This document shows positions 44,941 through 54,776 of a DNA stretch of 64,000 nt, piece after piece; position 1 is the stretch's first letter, and the number at the start of each line of letters is the position of its first letter. The stretch is from Candidatus Babelota bacterium (lineage in GTDB: Bacteria; Babelota; Babeliae; Babelales; Vermiphilaceae): NCBI GenBank assembly GCA_029262555.1, contig JAJCZE010000008.1, forward strand, positions 1 to 64,000. Direction: 5' to 3'. The notes beneath the pieces are model-generated. The model was given only the letters and a program-made list of their open reading frames with translations. It had not been told where the DNA came from and made no database searches. Made by a program: the position numbers and the translations under genes.

Positions 44941-45867
44941 TTATTTTTTAAGTACATAACCCTGTCTTAAGTCTTCTCTATAAAACATAAAAAGCCCTAT
45001 AAAAACAAACACTGACGCTAAAAAGAAGTAGGGAGTTACTGTTTCGCCAAGAAAAAGCCACCCATAAAATGCCGCGCATAATGGCTGAATAAACCCTGAG
45101 AACGAAAGAAATGTTGCTGTGTACGTTTTAAGTAACTCTGAATAAAGCGGGTAGGCAATAAGATTTGAAATTAAAAGCGCAAGCAGCATATACAATGCAA
45201 ATGATCCTAATGCATCAGGATAATTATACAAAGGAATCGGATTCCACGACTCTGTAGCTAAGGACTGCATAAAGCAGAAAGTGCTCCCTATAAGCATGCT
45301 TAAACCAAGCACTTCAATAATAATAACCGATTTTTTATCTTTAATACTGCGACGTAAGAAAATCCATCCCGTAACACTTGAAATGGCAGCAATTAAAAGA
45401 GCTACCTCTGCAAGTGAAAAATAGCCGTATGAATACTCATGCGATTCACCGGGGGCATTATGTATAATCATAATGCTAAACCCTACAAAACCTATCGCCA
45501 TACCGATCACTTTTTTTACAGTAACTTTCTCGTTAAAGAAAAAATAGGAAAAAATGGCAGCAACAAATGGTGAAATAGAATAAATGAAGGATGCCTTTGC
45601 TGCAGGAAGAAACTGAAGCCCCCAAAACTCCATAGAGTTTGTAAGGTAGATTGCTGTTATAGAAAAAGCGACTACCCCTCCCCAAATATTTTTTATACGC
45701 GGAATGATGTTTCCATATCTAATCAACGTATAACTAGTAAGAGTTAACCCTCCAAGCATCATCCGCACAGCGGTAAAAAAGAGAGGCGCTGAAACTTCAG
45801 CCGCAGCACGCCCAATTGGAAAAATAGCAGCAAAAATGGCATGCACTAAAAAAACAAGAATAATCAT
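44941..45867 (-). CDS. DMT-superfamily (EamA) permease 2 of 3
   Basis: A 308-residue, ten-helix EamA protein. It shares FFTAVRMMLGGLTL and the end pattern SFSGFIQPLCAAFYGWLFLGE with its neighbours. Its start overlaps the stop of the upstream paralogue (ATGA at 45864-45867), so translation is coupled. Substrate unknown. Confidence 0.85.
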   Translation of the reverse strand: MIILVFLVHAIFAAIFPIGRAAAEVSAPLFFTAVRMMLGGLTLTSYTLIRYGNIIPRIKNIWGGVVAFSITAIYLTNSMEFWGLQFLPAAKASFIYSISPFVAAIFSYFFFNEKVTVKKVIGMAIGFVGFSIMIIHNAPGESHEYSYGYFSLAEVALLIAAISSVTGWIFLRRSIKDKKSVIIIEVLGLSMLIGSTFCFMQSLATESWNPIPLYNYPDALGSFALYMLLALLISNLIAYPLYSELLKTYTATFLSFSGFIQPLCAAFYGWLFLGETVTPYFFLASVFVFIGLFMFYREDLRQGYVLKK

Positions 45868-46769
45868 GAAATCCTACCTTTGGTTTTTTCTTTTTCTGAA
45901 AGCTGAAATATATAGAGCGCTACCCCTACTATTATAGCTGAAATAAAGAAGTTATACGTAATTTTTTCTTGTAAAAAGATCCATCCCAATAAAGCGCTAA
46001 AAATTGGATACAGAAAACCAGCAAAAGAGAGAAAGGTGGCCGAATAGCGCTTTAAAAGAGCCGCGTACATATTAGATGCAACAACTTCGCTTATAAATAT
46101 AATAGCGATCATATAGGTGGTAAACTTTAAAAGATCTGAAACTGGCGCTTCATGGAGCCAGCCTTCAAAAACGAATGACGTTAAAAGCGTCGCCATACCT
46201 CCGCAAAAAAAGGCCACCCCTGTTACAAAGAGCGGTGAATAATTGCGTTCTTTTACCAATTGGCTCACCACAATCCAGCCATATGCATAGGCAACCGTTG
46301 ATAGAAAAAGCCACATTCCGGGAATTGAAAAAAAACTAGCGCTTTCAATTCCATCTTGCTGGCCAACAAGCACAAGCGGCATAAATCCTATAAATCCAAG
46401 AATCAAGCTGGCTACCTCCTTACGCGAGAGTGACTCTTTGAAGAAAAAATGGCATATAATGGCAGTAATAAATGGGCTAATATTAAGCATAAATGCAAAC
46501 CGCGCTGAAGAAAGATCATTCATAGTAATAACCGATAATACATAGCTCAAGTAGGCAAAAAAGAGTGATGCCTGAAAAAAAAGCATGATGTCTTGACGTT
46601 GCAGCTTAATTAATGAGCGTTTATAAAAATAGAGGTAACCCAAAAGAACTATACCTGCGACTGTGAGTCGAATACCTTGCAGAAAAATAGGCTGCGCGCA
46701 ATCCAGAATAACTTTACGTAAGATTAAATTAACCGCGAATAAAAAGTTCAGAATAATCACACCAATCAT
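45864..46769 (-). CDS. DMT-superfamily (EamA) permease 1 of 3
   Basis: A 301-residue, ten-helix EamA protein with FLQGIRLTVAGIVLLGYLYF in the first half and SFAGFLYPIFSALLGWIFLQE near the end. AGGAAA lies nine bases before the ATG. It heads the three-gene set and follows ymdB by 37 bp. The three proteins are clearly homologous but well diverged, so each may have its own substrate. Confidence 0.85.
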   Translation of the reverse strand: MIGVIILNFLFAVNLILRKVILDCAQPIFLQGIRLTVAGIVLLGYLYFYKRSLIKLQRQDIMLFFQASLFFAYLSYVLSVITMNDLSSARFAFMLNISPFITAIICHFFFKESLSRKEVASLILGFIGFMPLVLVGQQDGIESASFFSIPGMWLFLSTVAYAYGWIVVSQLVKERNYSPLFVTGVAFFCGGMATLLTSFVFEGWLHEAPVSDLLKFTTYMIAIIFISEVVASNMYAALLKRYSATFLSFAGFLYPIFSALLGWIFLQEKITYNFFISAIIVGVALYIFQLSEKEKTKGRIS

Positions 46770-46806
46770 TACGATGTTTCCTTTCGTAATAACCGTAAAG
46801 ATTGTT

Positions 46807-47622
46807 CTATGCTTGGTCCACTGGTTGCTCGTCTATCAGTCTTACACGGTCAATTTTTACAGTTTTTCCAGTTTGCGTATCGACTTCCATTATTACCCCA
46901 GAAAGCACGTAAGGTGGCTTTGATTCTACGGTAAATTTAACCGGCAATTGGGTAAGGAAATGGTGCAAAATAGTATCTTTTTGCATGCCAAGCATAGAAT
47001 CTAATGCTCCAACCATTCCTAAATCAGTAATATACCCTGTACCGCCTGGAATAATTCGCTCATCTGCCGTTTGCACATGGGTATGAGTGCCAACAAGGCC
47101 ACTGATACGCCCAGCCAAGTAGTAAGCGAGTCCTACTTTTTCTGAAGTAGCTTCCGCATGATAATCAATAAAGATAATATTTGTTTTGTCTCTCAGGTAC
47201 GCCAAAAGAGAGTCTGCTGCCTTTAACGGACAATCAACCTGCTCTCTCATGAATACCCGCCCCTGCAGGTTAATAACTGCAACAGTGTGCCCTTTAATGG
47301 TAACTGTAGTCACCCCGCGCCCCGGCACTCCCGCAGGAAAATTTGCTGGACGCAAAAGATTTGGCTGCTCATCTAAATAAGGGTAAATATCACGACGAAA
47401 CCAAATATGATTTCCCGTCGTAATCACATCTACGCCATTATCATAAAAGGCCTGAGCAATTTTTGGAGTGATTCCACGCCCTTGATTACTACTATTTTCG
47501 CCATTTAAAACAACCATATCAATCGCATGTTTTCTTTTCAGCGCTTGTAAGTGCCGAGCAACAACTGCCTGACCCGGCTCTCCTACAACGTCTCCAATAA
47601 ACATAACTCGTATTGATTCCAT
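46807..47622 (-). CDS. ymdB: YmdB-family metallophosphoesterase
   Basis: A 271-residue protein with calcineurin-like metal motifs in YmdB order: MFIGDVVGEPGQ, LNGENSSNQGRGIT, TTGNHIWFRRDI, FIDYHAEATSEK and GTHTHVQTADERI. The family hydrolyses 2',3'-cyclic nucleotides. It lies 3 bp after rny, a pairing also seen in Bacillus and related bacteria, which points to a role in RNA metabolism. Confidence 0.93.
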   Translation of the reverse strand: MESIRVMFIGDVVGEPGQAVVARHLQALKRKHAIDMVVLNGENSSNQGRGITPKIAQAFYDNGVDVITTGNHIWFRRDIYPYLDEQPNLLRPANFPAGVPGRGVTTVTIKGHTVAVINLQGRVFMREQVDCPLKAADSLLAYLRDKTNIIFIDYHAEATSEKVGLAYYLAGRISGLVGTHTHVQTADERIIPGGTGYITDLGMVGALDSMLGMQKDTILHHFLTQLPVKFTVESKPPYVLSGVIMEVDTQTGKTVKIDRVRLIDEQPVDQA

Positions 47623-47625
47623 TAA

Positions 47626-49185
47626 TTACCTTGCGTATTCAATTGCGCGTTTTTCTCTAATAACGTTTACTTTAATCTGCCCAGGAAAATTCATTTCTTT
47701 TTCTATCATACGGGCGATGTTACGAGCAAGCATAAGCGCTTGTTCGTCGTTTAACTGCTCTTCTTCAACAAGTATGCGCACTTCGCGGCCAGCCTGGAGT
47801 GCAAATACCTTTTTAACGCCTTCAAACGTAGAAGCTATCTCTTCAAGTTTTTCGAGTCGTTTAATATATGCAGTTAACGTTTCGCGACGAGCTCCTGGGC
47901 GAGATGCTGAAATAGTATCAGCAATTACTACAATAGGAGCATAAATAGAGGTAAATGGTACTTCTTCGTGGTGAGCTGCAATAGCGTTCACAATGCGAGG
48001 GTCTTCCCCGCAACGCTTTGCAATGTCTGCACCAATCTGAGCGTGTGGCCCTTCAACTTCGGCCGTCACCGCTTTACCGATATCATGCAAAAGTCCTGCT
48101 CGAAGCGCTAATGCGCCATCAAGGCCTAACTCTTCTGCAATCATTCGAGCAAAAGCCCCAACCTCTTTACAGTGTTGAAGTACATTTTGAGAAAAACTGG
48201 TTCTAAAATACAGCTTTCCAAGAAGCGTTGTAATTTCCGGGTGCACCCCTTGCATATTGCACTCAAGGACTGCATCTTTTCCATACTCTTCTATAATTTC
48301 TTCTATTTCTTTTTCACACTGAGCTACCGTTTCTTCAATCCGTGTAGGATTAATGCGGCCATCACTAATCAGTTTTTCTAGAGTTCTTCGAGCTACCTCT
48401 CTTCTGATAGGATTAAAGCCCGAAATAGTAATATCAGGCGAATCACCAATTACAAACTCCATCCCAGTGGCAAGCTCAAGAGACTTAATATTTCGGCCTT
48501 CTTTACCGATAATACGTCCCTTCATATCTTCATTTGGCAAATGAACAATGCCAGTTGAATGTGGAGATACTTGATCAGCTGTATAACGTTGCATAGAAGC
48601 CACAACCATATCCATCGCTTTTTCTTTAGCAGTATGGCGCGCCTCTTCTTCTATTTTTTGAACCCATTTTTGACTTGAAAGACGAACTTCAGCATCGAGC
48701 GTATCAAATAAAGCTTGTTTTGCCTCATCTTTACTCATATTGCCCACTTGTTCAAGCTTAGAGATAAGATCATCATAGAGATTTTTTAGCTTAATCTCAT
48801 TTGCTCGAACTGTATCTTCATGACGAGAAAGCGCACGTTCTTTTTGCTGCTGCTCTCGACGAAGATCATCAAGTTGCGTTTCTCGTTTTTCAATGTTTTC
48901 GTATTTACCGTTAATCTTACTTTGCAAACGATCCAATTCCAATCGCTCACGTTTGAGTTCAAATTCAAACTCCTTACGCTTGCGATACATTTCGTCTTTC
49001 AGCTTAATAAACGCTTCTCGACGTTCATTTTCTATTACTCGTTTAGAATCTTTCCATTTGCTTTGAGCATCTTGTAATTTAGCATACGCAGCACCGATTT
49101 TACGTTGCGCAAACCAAAAGATAAGAGCTCCAACAGCAAGAATAAGGCCCGCGATTGCGGTAAAAATAAGACTGTATTCACTCAT
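47626..49185 (-). CDS. rny: Ribonuclease Y
   Basis: A 519-residue RNase Y. An N-terminal membrane anchor (LIFTAIAGLILAVGALIFW) is followed by a long coiled coil, a KH domain (GRIIGKEGRNIKSLE) and an HD domain (LLHDIGKAV, then IAAHHEEVPF). It is a membrane-bound endonuclease that starts mRNA decay. It is grouped with ymdB downstream and zapA upstream. Confidence 0.96.
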   Translation of the reverse strand: MSEYSLIFTAIAGLILAVGALIFWFAQRKIGAAYAKLQDAQSKWKDSKRVIENERREAFIKLKDEMYRKRKEFEFELKRERLELDRLQSKINGKYENIEKRETQLDDLRREQQQKERALSRHEDTVRANEIKLKNLYDDLISKLEQVGNMSKDEAKQALFDTLDAEVRLSSQKWVQKIEEEARHTAKEKAMDMVVASMQRYTADQVSPHSTGIVHLPNEDMKGRIIGKEGRNIKSLELATGMEFVIGDSPDITISGFNPIRREVARRTLEKLISDGRINPTRIEETVAQCEKEIEEIIEEYGKDAVLECNMQGVHPEITTLLGKLYFRTSFSQNVLQHCKEVGAFARMIAEELGLDGALALRAGLLHDIGKAVTAEVEGPHAQIGADIAKRCGEDPRIVNAIAAHHEEVPFTSIYAPIVVIADTISASRPGARRETLTAYIKRLEKLEEIASTFEGVKKVFALQAGREVRILVEEEQLNDEQALMLARNIARMIEKEMNFPGQIKVNVIREKRAIEYAR

Positions 49186-49322
49186 TGTTTTTCCTATCGG
49201 TTACTTGCCTTTAAAAGAAGTAACATCGTTTTTAAATAGCTCTCCTAATCCGCTTGTTTCTGTTCAAAACAGCGACCAAAAGAATAATCGATCAAACAAT
49301 GAGTGTTATCGATGATGGCTTT

Positions 49323-49607
49323 TTATAAAGAAGCAACCGTGTGATCAATCAATGCAGCAAGAGCATTTTCTTTTTCTTGCTTTAAAGCAAGAGTTTCTTC
49401 TGTTTTTAAAAGCTCACTTGCTAATTGCAATGCTGCTAAAATTGCCACTCGACGCTTATCAATATGAGATACCTGAGAAGAAAGCTTCTGTACTATCGTA
49501 TCAACTTTTTCTGCTGCTTTAAATACATGCGCTTGCGACTCATCACTCACTAAGTGAAACTCATCACCATTAATAAGTACTTTGTACGTTTCCGTATTAG
49601 TCTTCAT
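49323..49607 (-). CDS. zapA: Cell division protein ZapA-like
   Basis: A 94-residue protein with the ZapA pattern: an N-terminal beta part KVLINGDEFHLVSDE, then a helix containing AAEKVDTIVQKL and the segment RRVAILAALQLASELL. ZapA bundles FtsZ filaments. It overlaps the coiled-coil gene upstream by one base (TAATG). The position just before rny is common for zapA. Confidence 0.85.
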   Translation of the reverse strand: MKTNTETYKVLINGDEFHLVSDESQAHVFKAAEKVDTIVQKLSSQVSHIDKRRVAILAALQLASELLKTEETLALKQEKENALAALIDHTVASL

Positions 49608-49924
49608 TATTGCTTTTCAACTAATGAATCAATTGATTTCAATCTATCTAACAAATCATCAACTGCTACTTTTGTTAGTGCTTTTTCTTGATTCAACTCA
49701 CTTATTTGATCATTCCCCTCATGTGCTTTTTTCTCAAGATCAGAAACCTTTGTGAGCAATTGCGCTTTTTCTTTTGCTACTTGCTCATACTGAGATACAA
49801 GCTTCTCATTCTCTTTAGTAAGAGCGATCACTGTACTATCAAATTGCTTATTTTCTTCTTTAAGCTCTTTAATCATCGCAACAAGAGAGGAAATTTTCTC
49901 TTCTAGTAACTGTAATGCGTTCAT
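49607..49924 (-). CDS. Small coiled-coil protein, possibly ZapB-like
   Basis: A 105-residue protein that is one long heptad-patterned helix (EKISSLVAMIKELKEENKQF onward), rich in Glu, Lys and Leu. Size, composition and coupling to zapA (TAATG overlap) suggest a division-associated coiled coil such as ZapB, but coiled coils have little specific signature. GGAG precedes the ATG. A small hairpin (TTGGGC/GCCCAA, 49962-49988) separates it from rplT. Confidence 0.7.
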   Translation of the reverse strand: MNALQLLEEKISSLVAMIKELKEENKQFDSTVIALTKENEKLVSQYEQVAKEKAQLLTKVSDLEKKAHEGNDQISELNQEKALTKVAVDDLLDRLKSIDSLVEKQ

Positions 49925-50004
49925 ACTCTGCTCCTTTTAAAATCCTTATAATTGCCGTAACTTGGGCTCATTTTATTAATACGCCCAAAGCAATGTCAAG
50001 AATT

Positions 50005-50352
50005 TTACTTTTGAGCAAGCTGAGCAATCTTTGCAAAAGCTTCTGGCTCATGAATTGCCAATTGGCTCAACATTTTTCTGTTCAACAACACATTAGAAGT
50101 GCTGAGTCCATGAATCAATTTACTGTAAGACAATCCATTTTGACGAGCTGCCGCTGTAATACGAGTAATGAAAAGAGATCTCATATCTCGCTTTTTAAGC
50201 TTTCTTCCTTTAAATGCAAATGCCCATGCACGCATTAAAGTTTCTTTAGCTCGCTTAAAAATGTTTTTGCGTTGTCCCCAAAAACCCTTAGTTTGCTTTA
50301 ATAATCTTTTGTGTCTTTTTTTGGTAACCGTACCACGTTTAACTCGTGACAT
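50005..50352 (-). CDS. rplT: 50S ribosomal protein L20
   Basis: A 115-residue L20 of normal length. It starts MSRVKRGTVTKKRHK, has the KGFWGQRKNIFKRAKE segment and ends in the globular domain with LSQLAIHEPEAFAKI. It is an early 23S assembly protein and in many bacteria represses its own operon. The order infC-rpmI-rplT is the classical one. Confidence 0.98.
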   Translation of the reverse strand: MSRVKRGTVTKKRHKRLLKQTKGFWGQRKNIFKRAKETLMRAWAFAFKGRKLKKRDMRSLFITRITAAARQNGLSYSKLIHGLSTSNVLLNRKMLSQLAIHEPEAFAKIAQLAQK

Positions 50353-50400
50353 AACATATCCTGAAAAAGTTTAAAAAACCCCCGACAATTTTCTCTCTAA

Positions 50401-50592
50401 TTAACGCAATAATTCAGCAACATTGCGCAAATCACATTCAGCGATGTAAGCGCCTTTACGAAGCTGTCTCTTGCACTTTGTAGTCTTGTGGTTTAGCAAG
50501 TGACGACGAAATGCTTTCGCTCGCTTAATCTTACCATTACCAACTTTTTTAAATCGCTTTTTTGCAGCTGATTTAACTTTCATCTTAGGCAT
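50401..50592 (-). CDS. rpmI: 50S ribosomal protein L35
   Basis: A 63-residue L35: [15 protein letters not shown], then [19 protein letters not shown], the hallmark of the family. It lies between infC and rplT with 17- and 48-bp gaps and is presumably co-transcribed with them. Confidence 0.97.
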   Translation of the reverse strand: MPKMKVKSAAKKRFKKVGNGKIKRAKAFRRHLLNHKTTKCKRQLRKGAYIAECDLRNVAELLR

Positions 50593-50609
50593 AAATGCAT
50601 CCTATTCTT

Positions 50610-51170
50610 TTATTTACCGCTTTTTAAGTAATAAATGCGAGACCATGTCTGGCCCATTTTGGTATCTTTTTCTTTGATGAGGTCTTTAGTAAAGCCCTCA
50701 TCATCAAACGCTTTTTCAACCATGCCATAAAGGCGAACCGAGTGCTCTTCTTTCATTGCGTTTTCACGCCCACGAAACCAAAGAGTTACTTTAACTCGTT
50801 TACCATCTCTCAAAAATTGAAACGCCTGTTTCATTTTTGTGGTAAAATCACCCATTCCAATTTTAGGGCGAATTTTTATCTCTTTAATTTGAATAACTTT
50901 TTGATGCTTTTTAGCTTCTGTTGCCTTCTTTTTCTTATCATACAACTCTTTACCAAAGTCCATGACTTTCACAACAGGAAACCCTTCAGCTCCACGCTCT
51001 GCAATCATAACAAGGTCAAGATTTGCATCAGCAGCGTGTTTTTCTGCATCCATTCGTGGAACAACGCCAAGATTCGATCCATCATGCAAAATCAATTGAA
51101 CTCGTGGAGCTGTAATCTTTTCGTTAACCAAGGGTAACGCTTCTCTTTTTGTCTGTCTCAAAGTATTCAT
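50610..51170 (-). CDS. infC: Translation initiation factor IF-3
   Basis: A 186-residue IF-3. The N-terminal part has LVNEKITAPRVQLI, the linker is Lys-rich, and the C-terminal part includes KEIKIRPKIGMGDF and RGRENAM. It prevents premature subunit joining and checks the start codon. The annotated ATG at 51170 is unusual: the purine stretch AGAGGA ends only about one base before it, a very short spacing. A TTG three codons later has a more normal distance. Confidence 0.96.
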   Translation of the reverse strand: MNTLRQTKREALPLVNEKITAPRVQLILHDGSNLGVVPRMDAEKHAADANLDLVMIAERGAEGFPVVKVMDFGKELYDKKKKATEAKKHQKVIQIKEIKIRPKIGMGDFTTKMKQAFQFLRDGKRVKVTLWFRGRENAMKEEHSVRLYGMVEKAFDDEGFTKDLIKEKDTKMGQTWSRIYYLKSGK

Positions 51171-51195
51171 TTCCTCTTAAACTAAGTTATGAATG

Positions 51196-52239
51196 TTATT
51201 CTTGCACTCGGGCAGCATTTACTTTTTCTCGCACTTGCATTGCAACATCTGGAGTGTCCTTCAGATAGAGCAATGCCTGATCTCTTCCTTGGGCAATATT
51301 ATTACCTTCGTAAGAAAACCATGCGCCCGACTTTTCAATGACCTTGTAATGAAGAGACGCATCAAGAAGGTCCAACTCTCGGCTAATTCCCTCTTGGAAT
51401 AATAAGTCTACTTCTACTCGCTTAAAGGGCGGAGCCACCTTATTTTTAACCACTTTAACCGCAACACGGTTTCCAAAGTGGACATCATTTTTCTTTAAAG
51501 AAGCTACTCTACGAACTTCCAAGCGAAGTGACGCATAGAATTTCAAGGCGTTGCCACCCGTTGTAGTTTCTTTGCTTGCAAATGGGAGTGCGCCAATTTT
51601 TTGACGAACTTGGTTGATAAAGATCAAAACGGTTTTTGACTTGTGCACAACCGGAGTTAATTTACGAAGCGCCTGAGACATCAAACGAGCTTGCAAGCCC
51701 ATGTGAACATCGCCCATATCACCTTCAATTTCTGCTTTTGGAACCAAAGCAGCCACAGAGTCTATTACAATAACATCAACAGCGCCAGATCGAATAAGCA
51801 TTTCAGCAATATCAAGCGCTTGTTCTCCAAAATCTGGCTGAGAAACAATCAGATCATCGGTGTTTACACCCAGCTTCTGAGCATGTTCAGGATTTAAAGC
51901 ATGTTCTGCATCGATAAATGCACAAATGCCACCATTTTGCTGTGCTTGCGCAATCGCATGAAGTGTCAAAGTTGTTTTACCAGAAGACTCTGGCCCAAAT
52001 ACCTCAATAATACGCCCACACGGAAGCCCACCCACTCCGATAGCATCATCAATAAGAATTGAACCAGTAGAAACGGTATTAACATTAATCTTAGGAGACT
52101 TGCCCAGCATCATGATAGCACCATTTCCATACTGCTTATCAATCTGAGAAAAGGTTACTTCTAACGCTTTACGCTTAAAAACGTCCGTTTCTTTCTTTTC
52201 AACTGGATTTTCTACTTTAGTTGTTTTTTTAGTTTTCAT
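51196..52239 (-). CDS. recA: Recombinase RecA
   Basis: A 347-residue RecA. Walker A is [15 protein letters not shown], Walker [15 protein letters not shown], and [21 protein letters not shown] matches the DNA-binding L1/L2 surroundings. An N-terminal basic extension ([17 protein letters not shown]) is somewhat long. It carries out strand exchange and SOS signalling. It lies 8 bp after ppiD and 25 bp before infC. Confidence 0.98.
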   Translation of the reverse strand: MKTKKTTKVENPVEKKETDVFKRKALEVTFSQIDKQYGNGAIMMLGKSPKINVNTVSTGSILIDDAIGVGGLPCGRIIEVFGPESSGKTTLTLHAIAQAQQNGGICAFIDAEHALNPEHAQKLGVNTDDLIVSQPDFGEQALDIAEMLIRSGAVDVIVIDSVAALVPKAEIEGDMGDVHMGLQARLMSQALRKLTPVVHKSKTVLIFINQVRQKIGALPFASKETTTGGNALKFYASLRLEVRRVASLKKNDVHFGNRVAVKVVKNKVAPPFKRVEVDLLFQEGISRELDLLDASLHYKVIEKSGAWFSYEGNNIAQGRDQALLYLKDTPDVAMQVREKVNAARVQE

Positions 52240-52247
52240 ATAGTCAA

Positions 52248-54182
52248 TTACGCCTGTAGGGTGATTACTGATTCATTAGTCTCTATTTTAGCATTTCTAT
52301 GCAAAGACGCAACAAAACCTTCCCGATACTGTTGCATTCTCTGCTCTTTCAATGAACCGGCTGTTTCATCCCGCTTTTCTTCAAATTTTTGCATGTCTAC
52401 CGGCTCTATCTGGTCAAGTCGCACCACAAACCCTCTATCATCCGACTGGTGGGTTAAAACGGAAGCAATTTTTTCCATTTGTAACATGCCCTCTATCGGA
52501 AGCCCTTTGGTTTTGAGCTTCTCAATAGCTTCTTTATCGCTTGGATCGATCCATCCAGTCTGCGCAAGCTCACCATTAAACTCTTTTTTAAGCTCTGCAA
52601 GCGGACTGTCTTTGAGCTGCATTTTAGCCTGTTTGAGCGTATCGCCCAGCTTTTGCTTTGCTTTATTTTCATAATAATCTTCAGTTACTGTCTTTTTGAT
52701 TGTCTCTAATGCCGGCAAATATGACTTTTGAATAGTATTAAGCCTAATTGCAACCCCATCAGATCCATCTACAAAAAAGGTCTTTTTTCCTTTCTGAAGC
52801 TTAAATAGGTGCGATGATTCTTGCTCGCTTACTCGATCGAGCTCTTTCGGAATACCACCTTTTTTTGCAATAAAGGCTGCGAGTGATTCTTCACTATCGG
52901 CCACTTTTCTCATGTCAGCCATAAACTGCTTTGAGAATTTTTGCTGCTTGAGCGATTGTTCAATATCCGATCGAACTGCCGAAAGAGGCTTATATGAAGG
53001 AGCTGTTTTAGAAACTCGCTGCAAAATCTCCAATCCTTCTTTTGTCTCGATCACATCTGAAACGGCCCCATCTTCTGGAAGAATAAATGCAGCGCGGTCA
53101 AAAGAAAGTTCATGAGTGCCACGAGAAAATGGCTCCATCAATCCGCCTTTTTGAGCGGTTTGTGCATCATCTGATTCTCGTTTTGCAATTGCTTCAAACT
53201 GAGAAGGATCATTCATGATTTCATCTTTGAGTCGAGCCGCTTTGGTTTGCATATGCGCTAATTGTGCCATATCAGGAACAGCAATTACAATCCGTCGCAC
53301 TTGCACAGTAGATGGCTTATCGATGAACTGCTTAATTTTATTAGTTTCATAATACTCATTCACTTCTTCGGGCGTTACTGCAATACGATACGACTTTGGA
53401 TCAAACGTCCATTGCGTTCCGGAGCGCTTTTCTGGCACCCAATATCGACGCGCGCTATTATTTTGTTCATCATAAAATCGAGCAAGCTCTTCATCAGAAA
53501 CAGCCGTTTCCATTTCCTTTTTCAAAAGATCGGCAAGGGAAATTGAAAAAAGAGAAAACGATTTTTTTGCAAAATCAGCTTGGTATTTTTGCTTTACATC
53601 AAATTGAGGCACATACAGAGTTGATTCAACAAAATCAATCATCAACGTATCAAGAAGTGCCCGTTCAATCTGCCGCTCAAAAAGATCCGGGGTAAGCCTA
53701 AAGTGCTTAATATAGCGATGCAACATTTCTGAATTAATACCAGTAATCGGATCTACCACTTGGGGTGGAATAATATCACTCAGCTCTTTTTGAACAAATT
53801 CCGGATTACTCATTTTTTCAGCAATAACGTCGGATCCCATATATATACCAACATCATCAGCAAATTGATTCACTAATTCTTGACGAATTAAAGAGCGAGC
53901 AGCTAATACTTTTGGGTCATTCGCGCCCATCATAGAGAGAATCCAATCCGCATATTCTCCGTATTGCGCTCGCATATTCATCATCCATTCTCGCTTACGC
54001 TCCTGCTCCATCATAAATTCAGGATATCCAACATCCTGCCCATTTACCCGTATTGCCCAAATCGAAGTCTGAGTTGCTTCTTTAAAAAGCGTTGGCAATA
54101 ATCCAACAACAAATGCTGCAATCATAAGCCAAAGAAGAAAATGTGTTTTATGCTTAAAATAGTCTCTAAATACGGTAACCAT
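52248..54182 (-). CDS. PpiD/SurA-like periplasmic folding factor
   Basis: A 644-residue protein with one N-terminal membrane anchor ([18 protein letters not shown]) and a large periplasmic part. The first section is a SurA-N-like helical chaperone domain ([15 protein letters not shown]). A parvulin-type domain lies around 285-390, with [26 protein letters not shown] and [13 protein letters not shown]. PpiD-type proteins hold newly exported proteins near SecYEG, which fits the many exported proteins here. Isomerase activity is not certain. Confidence 0.88.
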   Translation of the reverse strand: MVTVFRDYFKHKTHFLLWLMIAAFVVGLLPTLFKEATQTSIWAIRVNGQDVGYPEFMMEQERKREWMMNMRAQYGEYADWILSMMGANDPKVLAARSLIRQELVNQFADDVGIYMGSDVIAEKMSNPEFVQKELSDIIPPQVVDPITGINSEMLHRYIKHFRLTPDLFERQIERALLDTLMIDFVESTLYVPQFDVKQKYQADFAKKSFSLFSISLADLLKKEMETAVSDEELARFYDEQNNSARRYWVPEKRSGTQWTFDPKSYRIAVTPEEVNEYYETNKIKQFIDKPSTVQVRRIVIAVPDMAQLAHMQTKAARLKDEIMNDPSQFEAIAKRESDDAQTAQKGGLMEPFSRGTHELSFDRAAFILPEDGAVSDVIETKEGLEILQRVSKTAPSYKPLSAVRSDIEQSLKQQKFSKQFMADMRKVADSEESLAAFIAKKGGIPKELDRVSEQESSHLFKLQKGKKTFFVDGSDGVAIRLNTIQKSYLPALETIKKTVTEDYYENKAKQKLGDTLKQAKMQLKDSPLAELKKEFNGELAQTGWIDPSDKEAIEKLKTKGLPIEGMLQMEKIASVLTHQSDDRGFVVRLDQIEPVDMQKFEEKRDETAGSLKEQRMQQYREGFVASLHRNAKIETNESVITLQA

Positions 54183-54214
54183 TGCATACCTTTCTATAGT
54201 GTGCGTTTATTTTT

Positions 54215-54760
54215 TCAACACGAAATTATCTGAATACCCTGAATTTTTTCACTTTTTGCGATGCCTTGCGTTAAGGTTTCTAACGCATTTTTATCTGAAA
54301 ACGGCTCTGTTACCACCTGATACCAAACCGTTTCTTTTCCCTGAGCTGTCTGACTTTTTCTTGTTTTTACCAATGCAGGAATTCCATTTTTTACTAATTT
54401 TTGTGCGAATGTTTCGGCTGCTTTTTGCGTGCCATATCCAATAAGCTGTGCATAATATTCAGCTACCACCCGAGGTTCGCTTTCAGTATCAACCAACACA
54501 ACATCATCTTTTTTCTCTACTGCAGGCACCGATAAAAGATCGGGGTCATAGAGCGAGCATAGTGAGGCAGCAGCCTCATCTGCAAAAGAATCTTGCTCAA
54601 TTTTAGTTACTAATTGATCAATCATCTGCTGCTTTCCAAAAAAATATCCCGCCATAAATACCACCCCTACTATTGAAAGAGCAAAGGAAGTATAAGCAGT
54701 TGCTTGGCGAGTTGGAATAAAAAGACCGTTCTTTTTTTTCGGATCTTTTTTTAGATTCAT
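54215..54760 (-). CDS. Membrane-anchored SPOR-domain protein
   Basis: A 181-residue protein with a basic cytoplasmic start, one membrane helix (FALSIVGVVFMAGYFFG), a linker and a C-terminal SPOR-like domain (YYAQLIGYGTQKAAETFAQ to the end). SPOR domains bind denuded glycan strands at the septum. I chose the ATG at 54760 with AGGAAA before it; a TTG at 54793 would overlap miaA. It sits 16 bp after miaA and 33 bp before ppiD. Confidence 0.82.
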   Translation of the reverse strand: MNLKKDPKKKNGLFIPTRQATAYTSFALSIVGVVFMAGYFFGKQQMIDQLVTKIEQDSFADEAAASLCSLYDPDLLSVPAVEKKDDVVLVDTESEPRVVAEYYAQLIGYGTQKAAETFAQKLVKNGIPALVKTRKSQTAQGKETVWYQVVTEPFSDKNALETLTQGIAKSEKIQGIQIISC

Positions 54761-54776
54761 GCGTTTCCTGTTGAGC

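Noticed and set aside
49186-49322. 6S RNA gene between zapA and rny
   Set aside because: The position is suggestive but the gap is only 137 bp and I see no long rod-like pairing with a central bubble.
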